DNA of 64,000 bases, from the NCBI GenBank assembly GCA_020721585.1, contig DYMK01000011.1, positions 1-64,000 of the forward strand, in the 5' to 3' direction. The DNA comes from Sulfuricurvum sp. (GTDB lineage: Bacteria; Campylobacterota; Campylobacteria; Campylobacterales; Sulfurimonadaceae). Positions 29,306 to 38,292 of the stretch are shown here, piece after piece. Each line of letters starts with the position of its first letter. The first letter of the stretch is position 1. The notes beneath the pieces are model-generated. The model had not been told where the DNA came from, searched no databases, and saw nothing but the letters and a program-made list of their open reading frames with translations. The position numbers and the translations under genes were made by a program.

Positions 29306-30597
29306 TAGTGTCCTTTAGGGTAATATTTACAGGTGGTTTGAAGCATCTCATCCCCCTCTTCTTGGTTCATTAAAAAACTCATTGATTCAATCAACGTATC
29401 AACCCGCATCGAATCGGAGCCATCACGCATACGTTGGGCAAAAGGGTGAAGAAACCGTTTTAATGCTTGCTGGGTCGCTTTTTGGAGTGCGTATTCGTAC
29501 TCTTTGGCGATAAATCCTTTCTCAATCACCCGTTGAGACTCTTCCTGTGCCGATTGGGTAGCACGAAGGTAGAGATTTTTAATCAAAGGTTCGATGGAGA
29601 GCGATTTAAGCCACTCAAAAAAGGCGGTGGTATGGCGACTCACAAGCATAAACGAGGCACGCGCTTCGTGTTCCCGTATCGAAATATTGCGACTGACAAT
29701 CTCTTTGAGATCATCAATGTAAAAAACATGAATCCCTAACCCCTCATTGTGGCACAGAATGTCACGCGGTACTGCCATATCAAACCAATAGCGGTTAAAA
29801 AAAGTCGCGCTAATCATCTCATCGGTAATAATAGGGGAGAGGGAGCCTGTGGAGGTAAACAAAAGGGGAAATTCATTCAGCGCACGAGAAAGCTCTTCGT
29901 AGGGACGAACGGCAACACCGCATTCATCCGCAATGGCGTGCGCTTTACTGAGGGTTCGATTCATAATGGTCACCTCTGCCCCTTGGGCTACAAGATGCTT
30001 ACACGTAATCACTGACATCTCTCCTGAACCAATGACCAACGCTTTGACTCCGTTAAATGATCCAACGCACTCCCGCCCTTTGGTCACCGCAACGCTGGCA
30101 ATGGAGACCGATCCCGAAGAAATATCGGTGGTATTGCGAATCTCAGCGGCACACTTTTGGGCAGCTTGAAGGGCGCGGGAGAGTTTACTACCGCAATACC
30201 CATGGTCAGAGGAGAGCTTAAAGGCATCTTTGAGCTGTCCCGCAATCTGGGTCTCCCCTACCACCATCGAGTCCAACGAACTTGCCACACTAAAAAAATG
30301 GTGAATCGCCCCATAATCACTAAAAATATCGGCTCTGGCTTTTAACGCCTCACGGTCACTGTGCGAATGGGATGCTAATAACCGTAAAAGATGGGATTCC
30401 GCTAGTTCTACATGGGAACAACTGCACAAAATTTCCATCCGATTACACGTGGAGAGGAGGAGTGATTCGCTAATGGTCTCTTCGCTGTTTACCTGCGTTA
30501 AAAACGCTAGTTTGGAGGATTCATCGACAAAAGACATCTGCTCACGTTGGGCTAAGGTCGAATTTTTATGGGAAAAACTGATAACAAGGTAGTGCAT
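29305..30597 (-). CDS. hemA: Glutamyl-tRNA reductase
   Basis: Reduces Glu-tRNA to glutamate-1-semialdehyde, the entry point of C5-pathway haem synthesis. Catalytic Cys in [10 protein letters not shown] (~48-57), Val-Gly-Glu-rich [21 protein letters not shown]-binding VIGSGEMS, and a C-terminal helical dimerisation domain; 430 aa is normal. It begins right after the ispB stop and shares TAATG with proS. Confidence 0.97.
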   Translation of the reverse strand: MHYLVISFSHKNSTLAQREQMSFVDESSKLAFLTQVNSEETISESLLLSTCNRMEILCSCSHVELAESHLLRLLASHSHSDREALKARADIFSDYGAIHHFFSVASSLDSMVVGETQIAGQLKDAFKLSSDHGYCGSKLSRALQAAQKCAAEIRNTTDISSGSVSIASVAVTKGRECVGSFNGVKALVIGSGEMSVITCKHLVAQGAEVTIMNRTLSKAHAIADECGVAVRPYEELSRALNEFPLLFTSTGSLSPIITDEMISATFFNRYWFDMAVPRDILCHNEGLGIHVFYIDDLKEIVSRNISIREHEARASFMLVSRHTTAFFEWLKSLSIEPLIKNLYLRATQSAQEESQRVIEKGFIAKEYEYALQKATQQALKRFLHPFAQRMRDGSDSMRVDTLIESMSFLMNQEEGDEMLQTTCKYYPKGH

Positions 30598-31488
30598 TCA
30601 GTGACTTCTTTCAAGGACACTGTTCATAATCACGCGCAAAACATCCTCATGAGGAACGTGTGCCATCGCATCTTCACCTAATTGACGTGCATACGCATAC
30701 GAGTGGTCAATCACCTGATGCATTTCCATCATGTCAAAGATCCACTCTTTTTCCCCTTTTTCTAACACACGACCATGGCACCCAATAAGTTTTTTTCGCC
30801 CCGTAGTGTCCAATGCTTCGTATAAATCGTTATAGGGCAAGGTAGTTTTCCCCTCAACAAAATCATTCAGTGCGGGTTTTCCCAACGTAGCCGCATCACT
30901 GGTAATATCCAAAATATCATCCACAATTTGGAACGCCAATCCCAAATTTTTCCCATATATCCCATACCCTTCCGGTGATTTCCCCTCAAGCAATGCTGCA
31001 CAATAGGCAGACGATTCGATGAGAGTGGCGGTTTTGAGATAGAGCATGGTGAGATAATCGTCTCGATTGCGATTAAAAGATTGAGACATCTCCACATCCA
31101 TCATCTCCCCCACAGAAAGTTGCGTAACCGATTGGGCAATTGCATGGGCAATACGGGGATCAAAAGCGGTTAATGCACTAAACGCCTTGGAATACAAAAC
31201 ATCCCCCAACATGATGGCTATTTTGGAACCATGGGTGGCATTCACCGAAGCTACCCCTCGGCGCGACGTGGATTCATCAATGACATCATCATGAAGCAAA
31301 CTCGCTGCGTGTATTAATTCTATAATCGCCCCCAATAACGGCGCATCAGGGTGAGAGGGGGCAATGGTCAGAACCAGTCTTGCCCGCAATCGTTTTCCCC
31401 CTGAGAGCTTAGAAAACAACTCCTTCAGCGGAGGATAATCAATTTCGCCTATCAACTCATTGATCAGCGTTTCAACACGTTCCATCAT
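30598..31488 (-). CDS. ispB: All-trans polyprenyl diphosphate synthase
   Basis: 296 aa trans-prenyltransferase. The first Asp-rich motif is LLHDDVIDES (~66-75), the second is VDDILDIT. Preceding basic residues GGKRLRARL bind IPP. It makes the long side chain for menaquinone (octaprenyl-type or similar; chain length is not readable here). The first motif is DDVID, the short type. First gene of the hemA-proS-hemC-ubiD operon, with a TATAAT at 31558-31563. Confidence 0.92.
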   Translation of the reverse strand: MMERVETLINELIGEIDYPPLKELFSKLSGGKRLRARLVLTIAPSHPDAPLLGAIIELIHAASLLHDDVIDESTSRRGVASVNATHGSKIAIMLGDVLYSKAFSALTAFDPRIAHAIAQSVTQLSVGEMMDVEMSQSFNRNRDDYLTMLYLKTATLIESSAYCAALLEGKSPEGYGIYGKNLGLAFQIVDDILDITSDAATLGKPALNDFVEGKTTLPYNDLYEALDTTGRKKLIGCHGRVLEKGEKEWIFDMMEMHQVIDHSYAYARQLGEDAMAHVPHEDVLRVIMNSVLERSH

Positions 31489-31557
31489 CTCTTTTTACTT
31501 CCTCACTGCTTCATCCATTCGTTACCGTGTCCCTAAAAAAAGGGGACAAAAAAGGCG

Positions 31558-31563
31558 ATTATA
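31558..31563 (-). promoter_or_regulatory. ispB operon promoter -10
   Basis: Perfect TATAAT on the minus strand, 70 nt upstream of the ispB ATG. The leader contains a 6-bp-arm hairpin (31528-31533/31543-31548, TGTCCC...GGGACA) with an A/T loop. A clear -35 was not seen. Confidence 0.5.
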
Positions 31564-31607
31564 GCATAAATCCAGCTCCCAAAAGAGAACAATATGCCGA
31601 TGCTACC

Positions 31608-31880
31608 CTAAAACAAGGTATCCAAGATTTTGTTTTTATACCGCATCTCTTCTACTTTGGCTTTGATGATTTTGTTCTCTTCCAAGAGGGCATCATGCTC
31701 ACGGTTCAACGCCGAAATTTCACGACTTTTGAAATAAATTTGGGTTTGAATGTAAATTTTAGGGAAAAGAATCAGTAAAATGAGAAAAATCCGCAAAAAA
31801 ACTTTGAACAAAAATCTTTTGCCCATCTCTTGATCCACAGAAGAAGCATCAAGATTGGAATCTTCCCTATATTCATTCAT
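31608..31880 (-). CDS. Small bitopic coiled-coil membrane protein (FtsL-like candidate)
   Basis: 90 aa: a short cytoplasmic N-terminus, one transmembrane helix (LFKVFLRIFLILLILFP, ~28-45) and a heptad-patterned periplasmic helix (REISALNREHDALLEENKI). Its start overlaps the rsmH stop by 8 nt. Size, topology and place directly after rsmH are those of FtsL, the divisome FtsB/Q partner that promotes septal synthesis. Sequence conservation in FtsL is too low to confirm by eye, so the name is inference from position and topology. Confidence 0.6.
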   Translation of the reverse strand: MNEYREDSNLDASSVDQEMGKRFLFKVFLRIFLILLILFPKIYIQTQIYFKSREISALNREHDALLEENKIIKAKVEEMRYKNKILDTLF

Positions 31881-32805
31881 CGTGCAACCTATTGATCTCA
31901 AAAATACGCAATTTCGCACTTCGACTTCGACCATTGGCGTTAAGTTCATCCTCTTGGGCAGTGAGTGGTTTTTTGGTCACTATTTTTCCCATAGAGTGAT
32001 TGTTTCCACAGGTGCATCGCATCGCATCATCAGGACAGATACAGTTTTTCGCCCACACCGTAAAGCGTTGTTTGACGATACGATCTTCAAGGGAGTGAAA
32101 TGTAATAATCGCTACACGGAGCCGTTGAATACCACTGTGCTCAATAGCATCCAACAATCGGGTCAGTTCCCCCAATTCATCATTGACCTCGATACGAATC
32201 GCTTGCATCACCAGCGTACTAGGATGGATTTTTTTACCCTTGGGCATCAGATGAAAAATAGCATCCGAGACCTCTTTAGCAGAACTAAAAGGGCGTTTTT
32301 TGACCAAGGTTTCTGCGACGATACGGGCATTGGTTACTTCCCCATATTCCCGTAAAATACGCTCTAATTCCCCTTGGGAATAATTATTAACTACGATCGA
32401 AGCATCCAAAGGGGCATTGGGATCCATACGCATATCCAAACACTCACTTTGGTACGAAAATCCCCTTTCGCGAATATCCAGTTGCAAGGAAGAGACCCCA
32501 ATATCGGCTAAAATCCCACAAATTTCTTCCCCTTTTTCATCCAAAAGGGCTTGGGCTACTGTCGAAAAACGCCCTTGTTGAATACGCACCCGATTGGCAT
32601 ACGGTTCTAACCGTTGCGTGGAAAAAGCAATCGCGGTGGGGTCTTGATCAATCCCAATCATTCTTCGTTGGGGTGAAGCGTCTAACAGCAACGAGGTATG
32701 CCCCCCATACCCAAGGGTACAATCGATAATCGTCCCCTCCTGACACACCAAAAAAGCATCAACTACCTCACGGTACAACACTGGAATATGGGGAATTTTG
32801 CTCAC
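31873..32805 (-). CDS. rsmH: 16S rRNA (cytosine(1402)-N4)-methyltransferase
   Basis: SAM-dependent methyltransferase (formerly MraW) acting on the P-site region of 16S rRNA. IPHIPVLYREVVDA at the N-terminus, the SAM motif DCTLGYGGHTSLLL, DIGVSSLQLD and the C-terminal FHSLEDRIVKQRF are conserved. I chose GTG 32805, which has AAAGG at about 7 nt; an alternative start at 32832 overlaps the bioA stop. It is translated together with the FtsL-like gene. Confidence 0.95.
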   Translation of the reverse strand: MSKIPHIPVLYREVVDAFLVCQEGTIIDCTLGYGGHTSLLLDASPQRRMIGIDQDPTAIAFSTQRLEPYANRVRIQQGRFSTVAQALLDEKGEEICGILADIGVSSLQLDIRERGFSYQSECLDMRMDPNAPLDASIVVNNYSQGELERILREYGEVTNARIVAETLVKKRPFSSAKEVSDAIFHLMPKGKKIHPSTLVMQAIRIEVNDELGELTRLLDAIEHSGIQRLRVAIITFHSLEDRIVKQRFTVWAKNCICPDDAMRCTCGNNHSMGKIVTKKPLTAQEDELNANGRSRSAKLRIFEINRLHDE

Positions 32806-32831
32806 ACAACCGCCTTTAGTTAAAAAGGGCA

Positions 32832-34133
32832 TTATAACCCGTGGTGGTTTAAAGCTGACTCAATGGCATCAAATACCATTGTCAGTTCGTTGGGGGTCAT
32901 AACGTAAGGAGGCATCACATAAATGACCGCTCCCAAAGGGCGAATTAATACCCCACGTTCCAGACAATAGCGATGAATGCTCACCCCCAAACGCGCTTTA
33001 GGATCACTTTCATGCAGTTCAATTACCCCAATCATCCCGCATTGACGAATCTCTTTAACCCCCAAACGCAGTTGAAAACGTTGCAACTCTTCGCCCATAC
33101 AGCGGGCTAATAGACGATTGGATTCGATGGTATTATGCGCTTCAAACAGATCCAGAGTCGCATTCGCCGCCGCGCACGCAAGGGCATTTCCTGTGTAACT
33201 GTGCGAGTGTAAAAAGGAGCGATACGGGTCATAATCACAGTAAAAAGTTTGATAGATGGCTTCACCGGTTAAAACCACCGAAAGGGGGAGATACCCCCCT
33301 GTAAGTCCTTTGGAAAGGATCAAAAAATCGGGGGTAATCTTGGCTTGCTCACACGCAAACATACTCCCCGTTCGTCCAAACCCTACCATAATTTCATCGG
33401 CGATAAAATGGACACCGTACTGCGTACTTAAGGCTTTGGCATGGGTCAAAAAATAGGGGTGATACATCCCCATCCCCCCTGCCCCTTGCACCAACGGTTC
33501 GACAATCAATGCTGCGATCTCCGTTCCCCGTTCTTGAAGCAAAAGACGATACGCTTCTAAGGCTTTGTGCGCAGCTTCCAGCGATTGATTTTCAGGGACG
33601 GGGGTTTGGAGGGAATGGATTAATAACGGAGAGTAGGTCTCTTTGTACAATGCCACATCCCCAACCGATAATGCCCCTAAGGTCTCCCCGTGGTAACTGT
33701 TAGAAAGCGACACAAAAATCCTTCGATCCTCTCCCAAATTTTTGTGGGCGTGATAGGACATTTTTAATGCCACTTCGATGGCACTGGAGCCATTGTCCGC
33801 ATAAAAACAACGGCTCAACCCTTGGGGGGCAAGGGCGACCAAACGCTCAGAGAGACGGACAATCCCCTCATGGGTAAAACCTGCTAAAATAACGTGTTCT
33901 AGCTTCTCCAGTTGCTCTTTAATCTTACTATTAATGTACCCATTCGCATGACCAAAGAGATTCACCCACCAACTGCTAATGGCATCAATGGTACGATTCC
34001 CCTCAAAATCTTCCAAATAGACCCCCTCACCCCGTGCAATGGGGATAATGGGAAACGTTTCATGATCTTTCATCTGGGTACAAGGGTGCCACACCACTGC
34101 CATATCTCGTTGTGAGATTGCGTTATTCGCCAT
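32832..34133 (-). CDS. bioA: Adenosylmethionine-8-amino-7-oxononanoate aminotransferase
   Basis: PLP-dependent enzyme of biotin synthesis making 7,8-diaminopelargonate. VWHPCTQMKDHE, SSWWVNLFGHAN, the PLP-binding Asp in FIADEIMVGFGRTG and the Schiff-base Lys in LSKGLTGGYLPLS are visible; 433 aa is normal. ATG 34133 has AGGGAGA upstream. It is the first gene of a minus-strand unit continuing into rsmH, divergent from the PpiD-like gene. Confidence 0.95.
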   Translation of the reverse strand: MANNAISQRDMAVVWHPCTQMKDHETFPIIPIARGEGVYLEDFEGNRTIDAISSWWVNLFGHANGYINSKIKEQLEKLEHVILAGFTHEGIVRLSERLVALAPQGLSRCFYADNGSSAIEVALKMSYHAHKNLGEDRRIFVSLSNSYHGETLGALSVGDVALYKETYSPLLIHSLQTPVPENQSLEAAHKALEAYRLLLQERGTEIAALIVEPLVQGAGGMGMYHPYFLTHAKALSTQYGVHFIADEIMVGFGRTGSMFACEQAKITPDFLILSKGLTGGYLPLSVVLTGEAIYQTFYCDYDPYRSFLHSHSYTGNALACAAANATLDLFEAHNTIESNRLLARCMGEELQRFQLRLGVKEIRQCGMIGVIELHESDPKARLGVSIHRYCLERGVLIRPLGAVIYVMPPYVMTPNELTMVFDAIESALNHHGL

Positions 34134-34280
34134 TCGTATTCTCCCTTTTATCATAGATTTTTCCCTAAATAGGGGGCAATATCCCCCTAGTGCTTTAGGT
34201 TTTCATAGAAGTTTAATAGTAAACTCACTAAAATATCCTAATTTTACACCTCATTAACCTACACAAAGGCTCACACTAGA

Positions 34281-35633
34281 ATGATTACTTGGATGCAGCG
34301 CCACCGAAAATACCTCGTTATAACAATTTGGATCTCCACCATTGCTTTTCTTGGGGCAGGATCTGTAGGATGGGGAGACTATAAATATGGCGATAAAGCA
34401 GGAGCTGTTGCTAAAGTGGGGGATATTACCATTACCCAAGAGGAACTTCAAAAAAGTTATAGCGCTCTTTTTAACCAATACAATCAGATGTTTCAAGGCA
34501 AACTGGATGAAAAACAAGCCAAAGAGATGGGCTTACAACATCAAGCCCTTAAAAATTTGGTCGATCAAGCCCTTATTCTAAATTTGGCAGCAAAGTATTC
34601 TTTAACGATCAGTGATAAAGAACTTTTTACTATGATCAAAAACCAAACCTCTTTTGCCCGTAATGGTCATTTTGATAAACAACACTACACCGAAATACTC
34701 AAACAAAATCACTTAACCCCACAGCAATACGAAACCTCCGTCCGTCGTGAATTGCTTATTCAAAAAGTACTTTATCTTTTTTCTCCCAACAGCAGCCCCT
34801 TAGAAGAACAAGTACTCGCTTCTGCCTTGGGTGTTGCTGATAAAGTTGAATACAAATTGCTTACCCCCGATATGGTTTCTATTTCAGTAAATGATACCGC
34901 TCTAAAAACGTATTGGGAAAAAAACAAAAACGCCTATAAAAAAGTAGCCAGTTACGACGTTAGCGTAGCCCATCCTCACATTGATCCAACATTGGATGAT
35001 AGTGCTGCATCTAAAGAGGCATTGCACCGCTACATTGATTTCAAGAAAGGGACACTTCCCTCCTCTGTAAGTGTAGAAAAAATCAATCTTCCCGCCAATT
35101 CAACCCTCTTTCCCCCCGAGATACTCAAAGAGATTGCTGCACTTAACGCCCAAAAGCCTTTTTTGAAACCTCGGAAAGTTGATGGTCAGTACGTGATCAT
35201 CAAGCTTGAAAAGCTTAATCCCCCCATGGCGCAAAGTTATGAAGAAGCGTTCCAAGAAGTGACACGTGATTACACCCATGAACTGAAAAAAAATGGTTTG
35301 CAAACAATGGCACAAAACACTTTTGCTACCTTTCATGGTATCGAAAGTGACTTTATTACCCAAAAAGAGAATAAACCTTTAGCGGGTCTTACCCCTCAAG
35401 AATCGACTGAATTTTTGACTAAACTTTTTAGTGCCAAACAAAAACGGGGATTTTTAGCGCTACAGGATGGAAATGTTCTCCTTTATAACATTTCAAATCA
35501 AAAGTTACTGTACAATACGGCAATAACGGATAGTAGCTCCATTCTAAAGCTTAAACAAGATCTTCTTGATCAAAAGCTTATCAAAAAACTGACAGCTATC
35601 TATCCAATTGAAATCTATGCAGAGGGGATTTGA
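34281..35633 (+). CDS. Membrane-anchored SurA/PpiD-like periplasmic chaperone
   Basis: 450 aa. An uncleaved N-terminal membrane anchor (YLVITIWISTIAFLGAGSVG, ~11-30) precedes a SurA_N-like chaperone domain (GDITITQEELQKSY..., to ~190). The remaining 260 residues contain no clear parvulin active-site motif, so it may be a chaperone rather than an isomerase. The arrangement resembles PpiD and the gene found upstream of ftsA in Campylobacter. The stop overlaps the ftsA region, suggesting co-expression with cell division genes. Confidence 0.85.
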   Translation: MITWMQRHRKYLVITIWISTIAFLGAGSVGWGDYKYGDKAGAVAKVGDITITQEELQKSYSALFNQYNQMFQGKLDEKQAKEMGLQHQALKNLVDQALILNLAAKYSLTISDKELFTMIKNQTSFARNGHFDKQHYTEILKQNHLTPQQYETSVRRELLIQKVLYLFSPNSSPLEEQVLASALGVADKVEYKLLTPDMVSISVNDTALKTYWEKNKNAYKKVASYDVSVAHPHIDPTLDDSAASKEALHRYIDFKKGTLPSSVSVEKINLPANSTLFPPEILKEIAALNAQKPFLKPRKVDGQYVIIKLEKLNPPMAQSYEEAFQEVTRDYTHELKKNGLQTMAQNTFATFHGIESDFITQKENKPLAGLTPQESTEFLTKLFSAKQKRGFLALQDGNVLLYNISNQKLLYNTAITDSSSILKLKQDLLDQKLIKKLTAIYPIEIYAEGI

Positions 35634-35635
35634 TT

Positions 35636-37036
35636 TTGAAACGAACGATTTTAGCCATTGATATCGGATCTACGAAAGTCTGCGCCATTATCGCAGAAAT
35701 TAGTGGTGACAACAGCACTCAAGTGATTGGGGCTGGTATCGCTAAAGCACAAGGACTTAGAAAAGGGAGTATCACCAATATTGAATTAGCCTCTAAATCA
35801 ATTAAAAATGCCCTTAATGATGCCAAACGGGTTGCAGGAACCGATCTTAAAAGTGCCATTGTCACCATCTCAGGTGCTTATACCAAAAGTCTCAATTCCA
35901 GTGGCATTGTGAACGTTCCCGACAAAGAGATTACCCTTAAAGAGATCAGTCGTGCCATGCACACGTCCCTTTATAACGCCAATATTCCCAATGAATTTGA
36001 AGTTTTGCATGCCCTTCCGTATAATTTTAAAGTAGACGACCAAGATTTTATCGAAGATCCACTGGGGATGAATGCGTCACGGCTTGAGGTCGAAACCCAT
36101 ATTATTACGACCGTTAAAAGCAATCTCAACAACCTCCGCAAAGCGGTTAAAGCAGCAGGAGTAGAGGTGGAGAGTGTTGTCTTAAGTGGCTATGCTTCTG
36201 CTATCGCCGTCTTGAACTACGATGAAAAAGAGTTAGGTGCAGCGGTAGTCGACATGGGAGGAAATACCAGTAATATCGTTATCCATTCCGGTCATGGTAT
36301 CCGTTATAACGATTTTTTAGGGGTCGGTTCTAACCATATTACCAATGACCTTTCAATGGCATTGCACACCCCTTTGCAAACCGCTGACAATGTCAAGATG
36401 AATTACGGTTCCTTGTATGCCCCTAGCAGTGATTTGATTGAACTCCCGGTGATTGGGGATGAAAGCGCTACCCATGAAGTCTCGTTGGAAGTGGTACATA
36501 ATGTTGTCTATGCACGCGTGGAAGAGACCTTAATGATTATTGCTCAATCCATTGAAAAAAGTGGTCTACGGGATCAAATGGGGGCGGGGGTCGTTTTAAC
36601 CGGTGGCTTTACCAAAATTGAGGGACTTCGCGAACTTGCCATCGCTGTTTTTGATAATATGCCCGTCCGCTTGGCTAAACCTTCTGATATGGGGGGATTA
36701 TTTGACACCCTTAGAGATCCTTCGTATTCAGGCGCAGTAGGACTTATCCGTTATTCAGCAGGGGAATATACTCGGTATGAGATTGATGTCAACAAACGAA
36801 TGCGTCATTCAGGGGAAGAGGTATTACCCCCTAATGCCCCAGCAGTGGAAGAAGAGCGAAAAATCGACTTGACTCCCAACTTTGTTTCTCCATCATATCC
36901 AAGAAGTAATTCAGGTATTACTCCCCCTAAAAGTACCTCAAGAGTCGAACCAAAAGTGTATAACACCCCCCATCGTCCATCTGAAGAACCCCACCCAATG
37001 ACCAAGTTTTGGAATTGGGCGACACAACTATTTTAA
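35636..37036 (+). CDS. ftsA: Cell division protein FtsA
   Basis: Actin-like ATPase that tethers FtsZ to the membrane. AIDIGSTKVCAII (phosphate 1), the 1C domain, AAVVDMGGNTSNIVI (phosphate 2) and VVLTGGFTKIEGL (adenosine motif) are present. A proline-rich linker leads to a C-terminal amphipathic helix (MTKFWNWATQLF) for membrane binding. The best start is TTG 35636, 8 nt after AGAGGGG; another TTG at 35630 is too close. A non-ATG start may lower FtsA relative to FtsZ (inference). Confidence 0.95.
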   Translation: MKRTILAIDIGSTKVCAIIAEISGDNSTQVIGAGIAKAQGLRKGSITNIELASKSIKNALNDAKRVAGTDLKSAIVTISGAYTKSLNSSGIVNVPDKEITLKEISRAMHTSLYNANIPNEFEVLHALPYNFKVDDQDFIEDPLGMNASRLEVETHIITTVKSNLNNLRKAVKAAGVEVESVVLSGYASAIAVLNYDEKELGAAVVDMGGNTSNIVIHSGHGIRYNDFLGVGSNHITNDLSMALHTPLQTADNVKMNYGSLYAPSSDLIELPVIGDESATHEVSLEVVHNVVYARVEETLMIIAQSIEKSGLRDQMGAGVVLTGGFTKIEGLRELAIAVFDNMPVRLAKPSDMGGLFDTLRDPSYSGAVGLIRYSAGEYTRYEIDVNKRMRHSGEEVLPPNAPAVEEERKIDLTPNFVSPSYPRSNSGITPPKSTSRVEPKVYNTPHRPSEEPHPMTKFWNWATQLF

Positions 37037-37057
37037 TCGTATTAAGGAGCAAATACA

Positions 37058-38188
37058 ATGGAACCATTTTCAATCAATGAGTCATCATCAACCTTAAAAG
37101 GGGCCCGTATTGTTGCCGTCGGTGTCGGCGGTGGCGGTGGAAATATGATTGGCCATATGCTCAAAGAAAACATTGCAGGCATTGAACTCATTATTGCCAA
37201 TACCGATGCTCAAGTATTGGAGCAAGGGGCTGCTACTATCAAAATTCAACTGGGTGCCAAACTCACCAAAGGTTTGGGTGCAGGAATGAAGCCTGAAGTG
37301 GGTAAAGAGTCTGCCTTGGAAAGCTACGAAGATCTCCGTCGTGCCTTAGAGGGGGCAGATATTGTTTTTGTCGCAGCAGGATTGGGGGGAGGAACAGGAA
37401 CGGGGGCGGCTCCTATCATCGCTAAAATTGCCAAAGAGATAGGGGCATTGACCATCTCGGTCGTCACCAAACCGTTTACTTTTGAGGGGCGAAAACGTCT
37501 TAAGCTTGCCGAAGAGGGGCTTGAAGACCTTAAAAATGAATCAGATTCCATCGTTGTTATCCCAAACGACAAGCTTTTATCCATTATTGATCCCAAAATG
37601 GGGATTAAAGAAAGTTTTAAAATCGTTGATAGTGTCCTTGCGCGGGCAGTCAGTGGAACCTCTGGGGTCATTTTGGCCAGCGGGGAAGATGACATCAATC
37701 TCGATTTTGCCGATTTACAAACCGTCATGAGCCATAAAGGCTTAGCATTGATGGGCGTTGGAGAATATCAAGGGAGTGATGCTGCCAATGAAGCGATTAA
37801 AAATGCCATTGAGTCTCCTCTTCTTGATAATATGTCCATTAATGGAGCGTTGGGAGTTTTGGTTCACTTTAATATGCACCCCGAATACCCCTTTATGCAA
37901 ATTAGTTCCGCTATGGATGTGGTACAAAAAAGTGTCGATGAGAGTGCGGAGGTCATTTTTGGAACGACCACCGATCGTGATCTTCCCATTGATTTTATCC
38001 GTATCACTCTTGTCGCCACCGGTTTTGAAAAGAAATCGTCTCAAGGGATCAACAATGCCGAATTTGACCATAAAGAGGTTCAAGTCACTAAGCCTCGTGT
38101 CGTTGTTCGCCCCGCTATGATCTCCAATGGCGATTACAGTGAGGATTTTTTGGATGTCCCCACATTTATGCGTCAACAAAAAGATTAA
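37058..38188 (+). CDS. ftsZ: Cell division GTPase FtsZ
   Basis: Tubulin homologue forming the Z-ring. The N-terminal GTP-binding region has VGVGGGGGNMI, the tubulin signature GGGTGTGAAP and the synergy loop near NLDFADLQTVM. The C-terminal peptide DVPTFMRQQKD matches the FtsA/ZapA-binding tail. 376 aa is typical. AAGGAG precedes the ATG. It is followed by a hairpin at 38190-38215. Confidence 0.98.
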   Translation: MEPFSINESSSTLKGARIVAVGVGGGGGNMIGHMLKENIAGIELIIANTDAQVLEQGAATIKIQLGAKLTKGLGAGMKPEVGKESALESYEDLRRALEGADIVFVAAGLGGGTGTGAAPIIAKIAKEIGALTISVVTKPFTFEGRKRLKLAEEGLEDLKNESDSIVVIPNDKLLSIIDPKMGIKESFKIVDSVLARAVSGTSGVILASGEDDINLDFADLQTVMSHKGLALMGVGEYQGSDAANEAIKNAIESPLLDNMSINGALGVLVHFNMHPEYPFMQISSAMDVVQKSVDESAEVIFGTTTDRDLPIDFIRITLVATGFEKKSSQGINNAEFDHKEVQVTKPRVVVRPAMISNGDYSEDFLDVPTFMRQQKD

Positions 38189-38189
38189 T

Positions 38190-38215
38190 ACCCCAAGATG
38201 ATTTTTTCTTGGGGT
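38190..38215 (+). terminator. Terminator downstream of ftsZ
   Basis: Nine-bp stem (ACCCCAAGA / TCTTGGGGT) with an 8-nt loop starting 2 nt after the ftsZ stop. The downstream sequence is T-rich but with no immediate T-run, so it may be partial. Confidence 0.6.
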
Positions 38216-38292
38216 TAACCTAAGAATGCATCTTCTAAAATATCTATTTTTTCCTCTTTTAATTTTTTACCATGACTTAAGGAACCTATCAC

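Noticed and set aside
31855-32355. 166-aa plus-strand open frame
   Set aside because: Antisense to rsmH, whose SAM motifs and C-terminal signature are clear.
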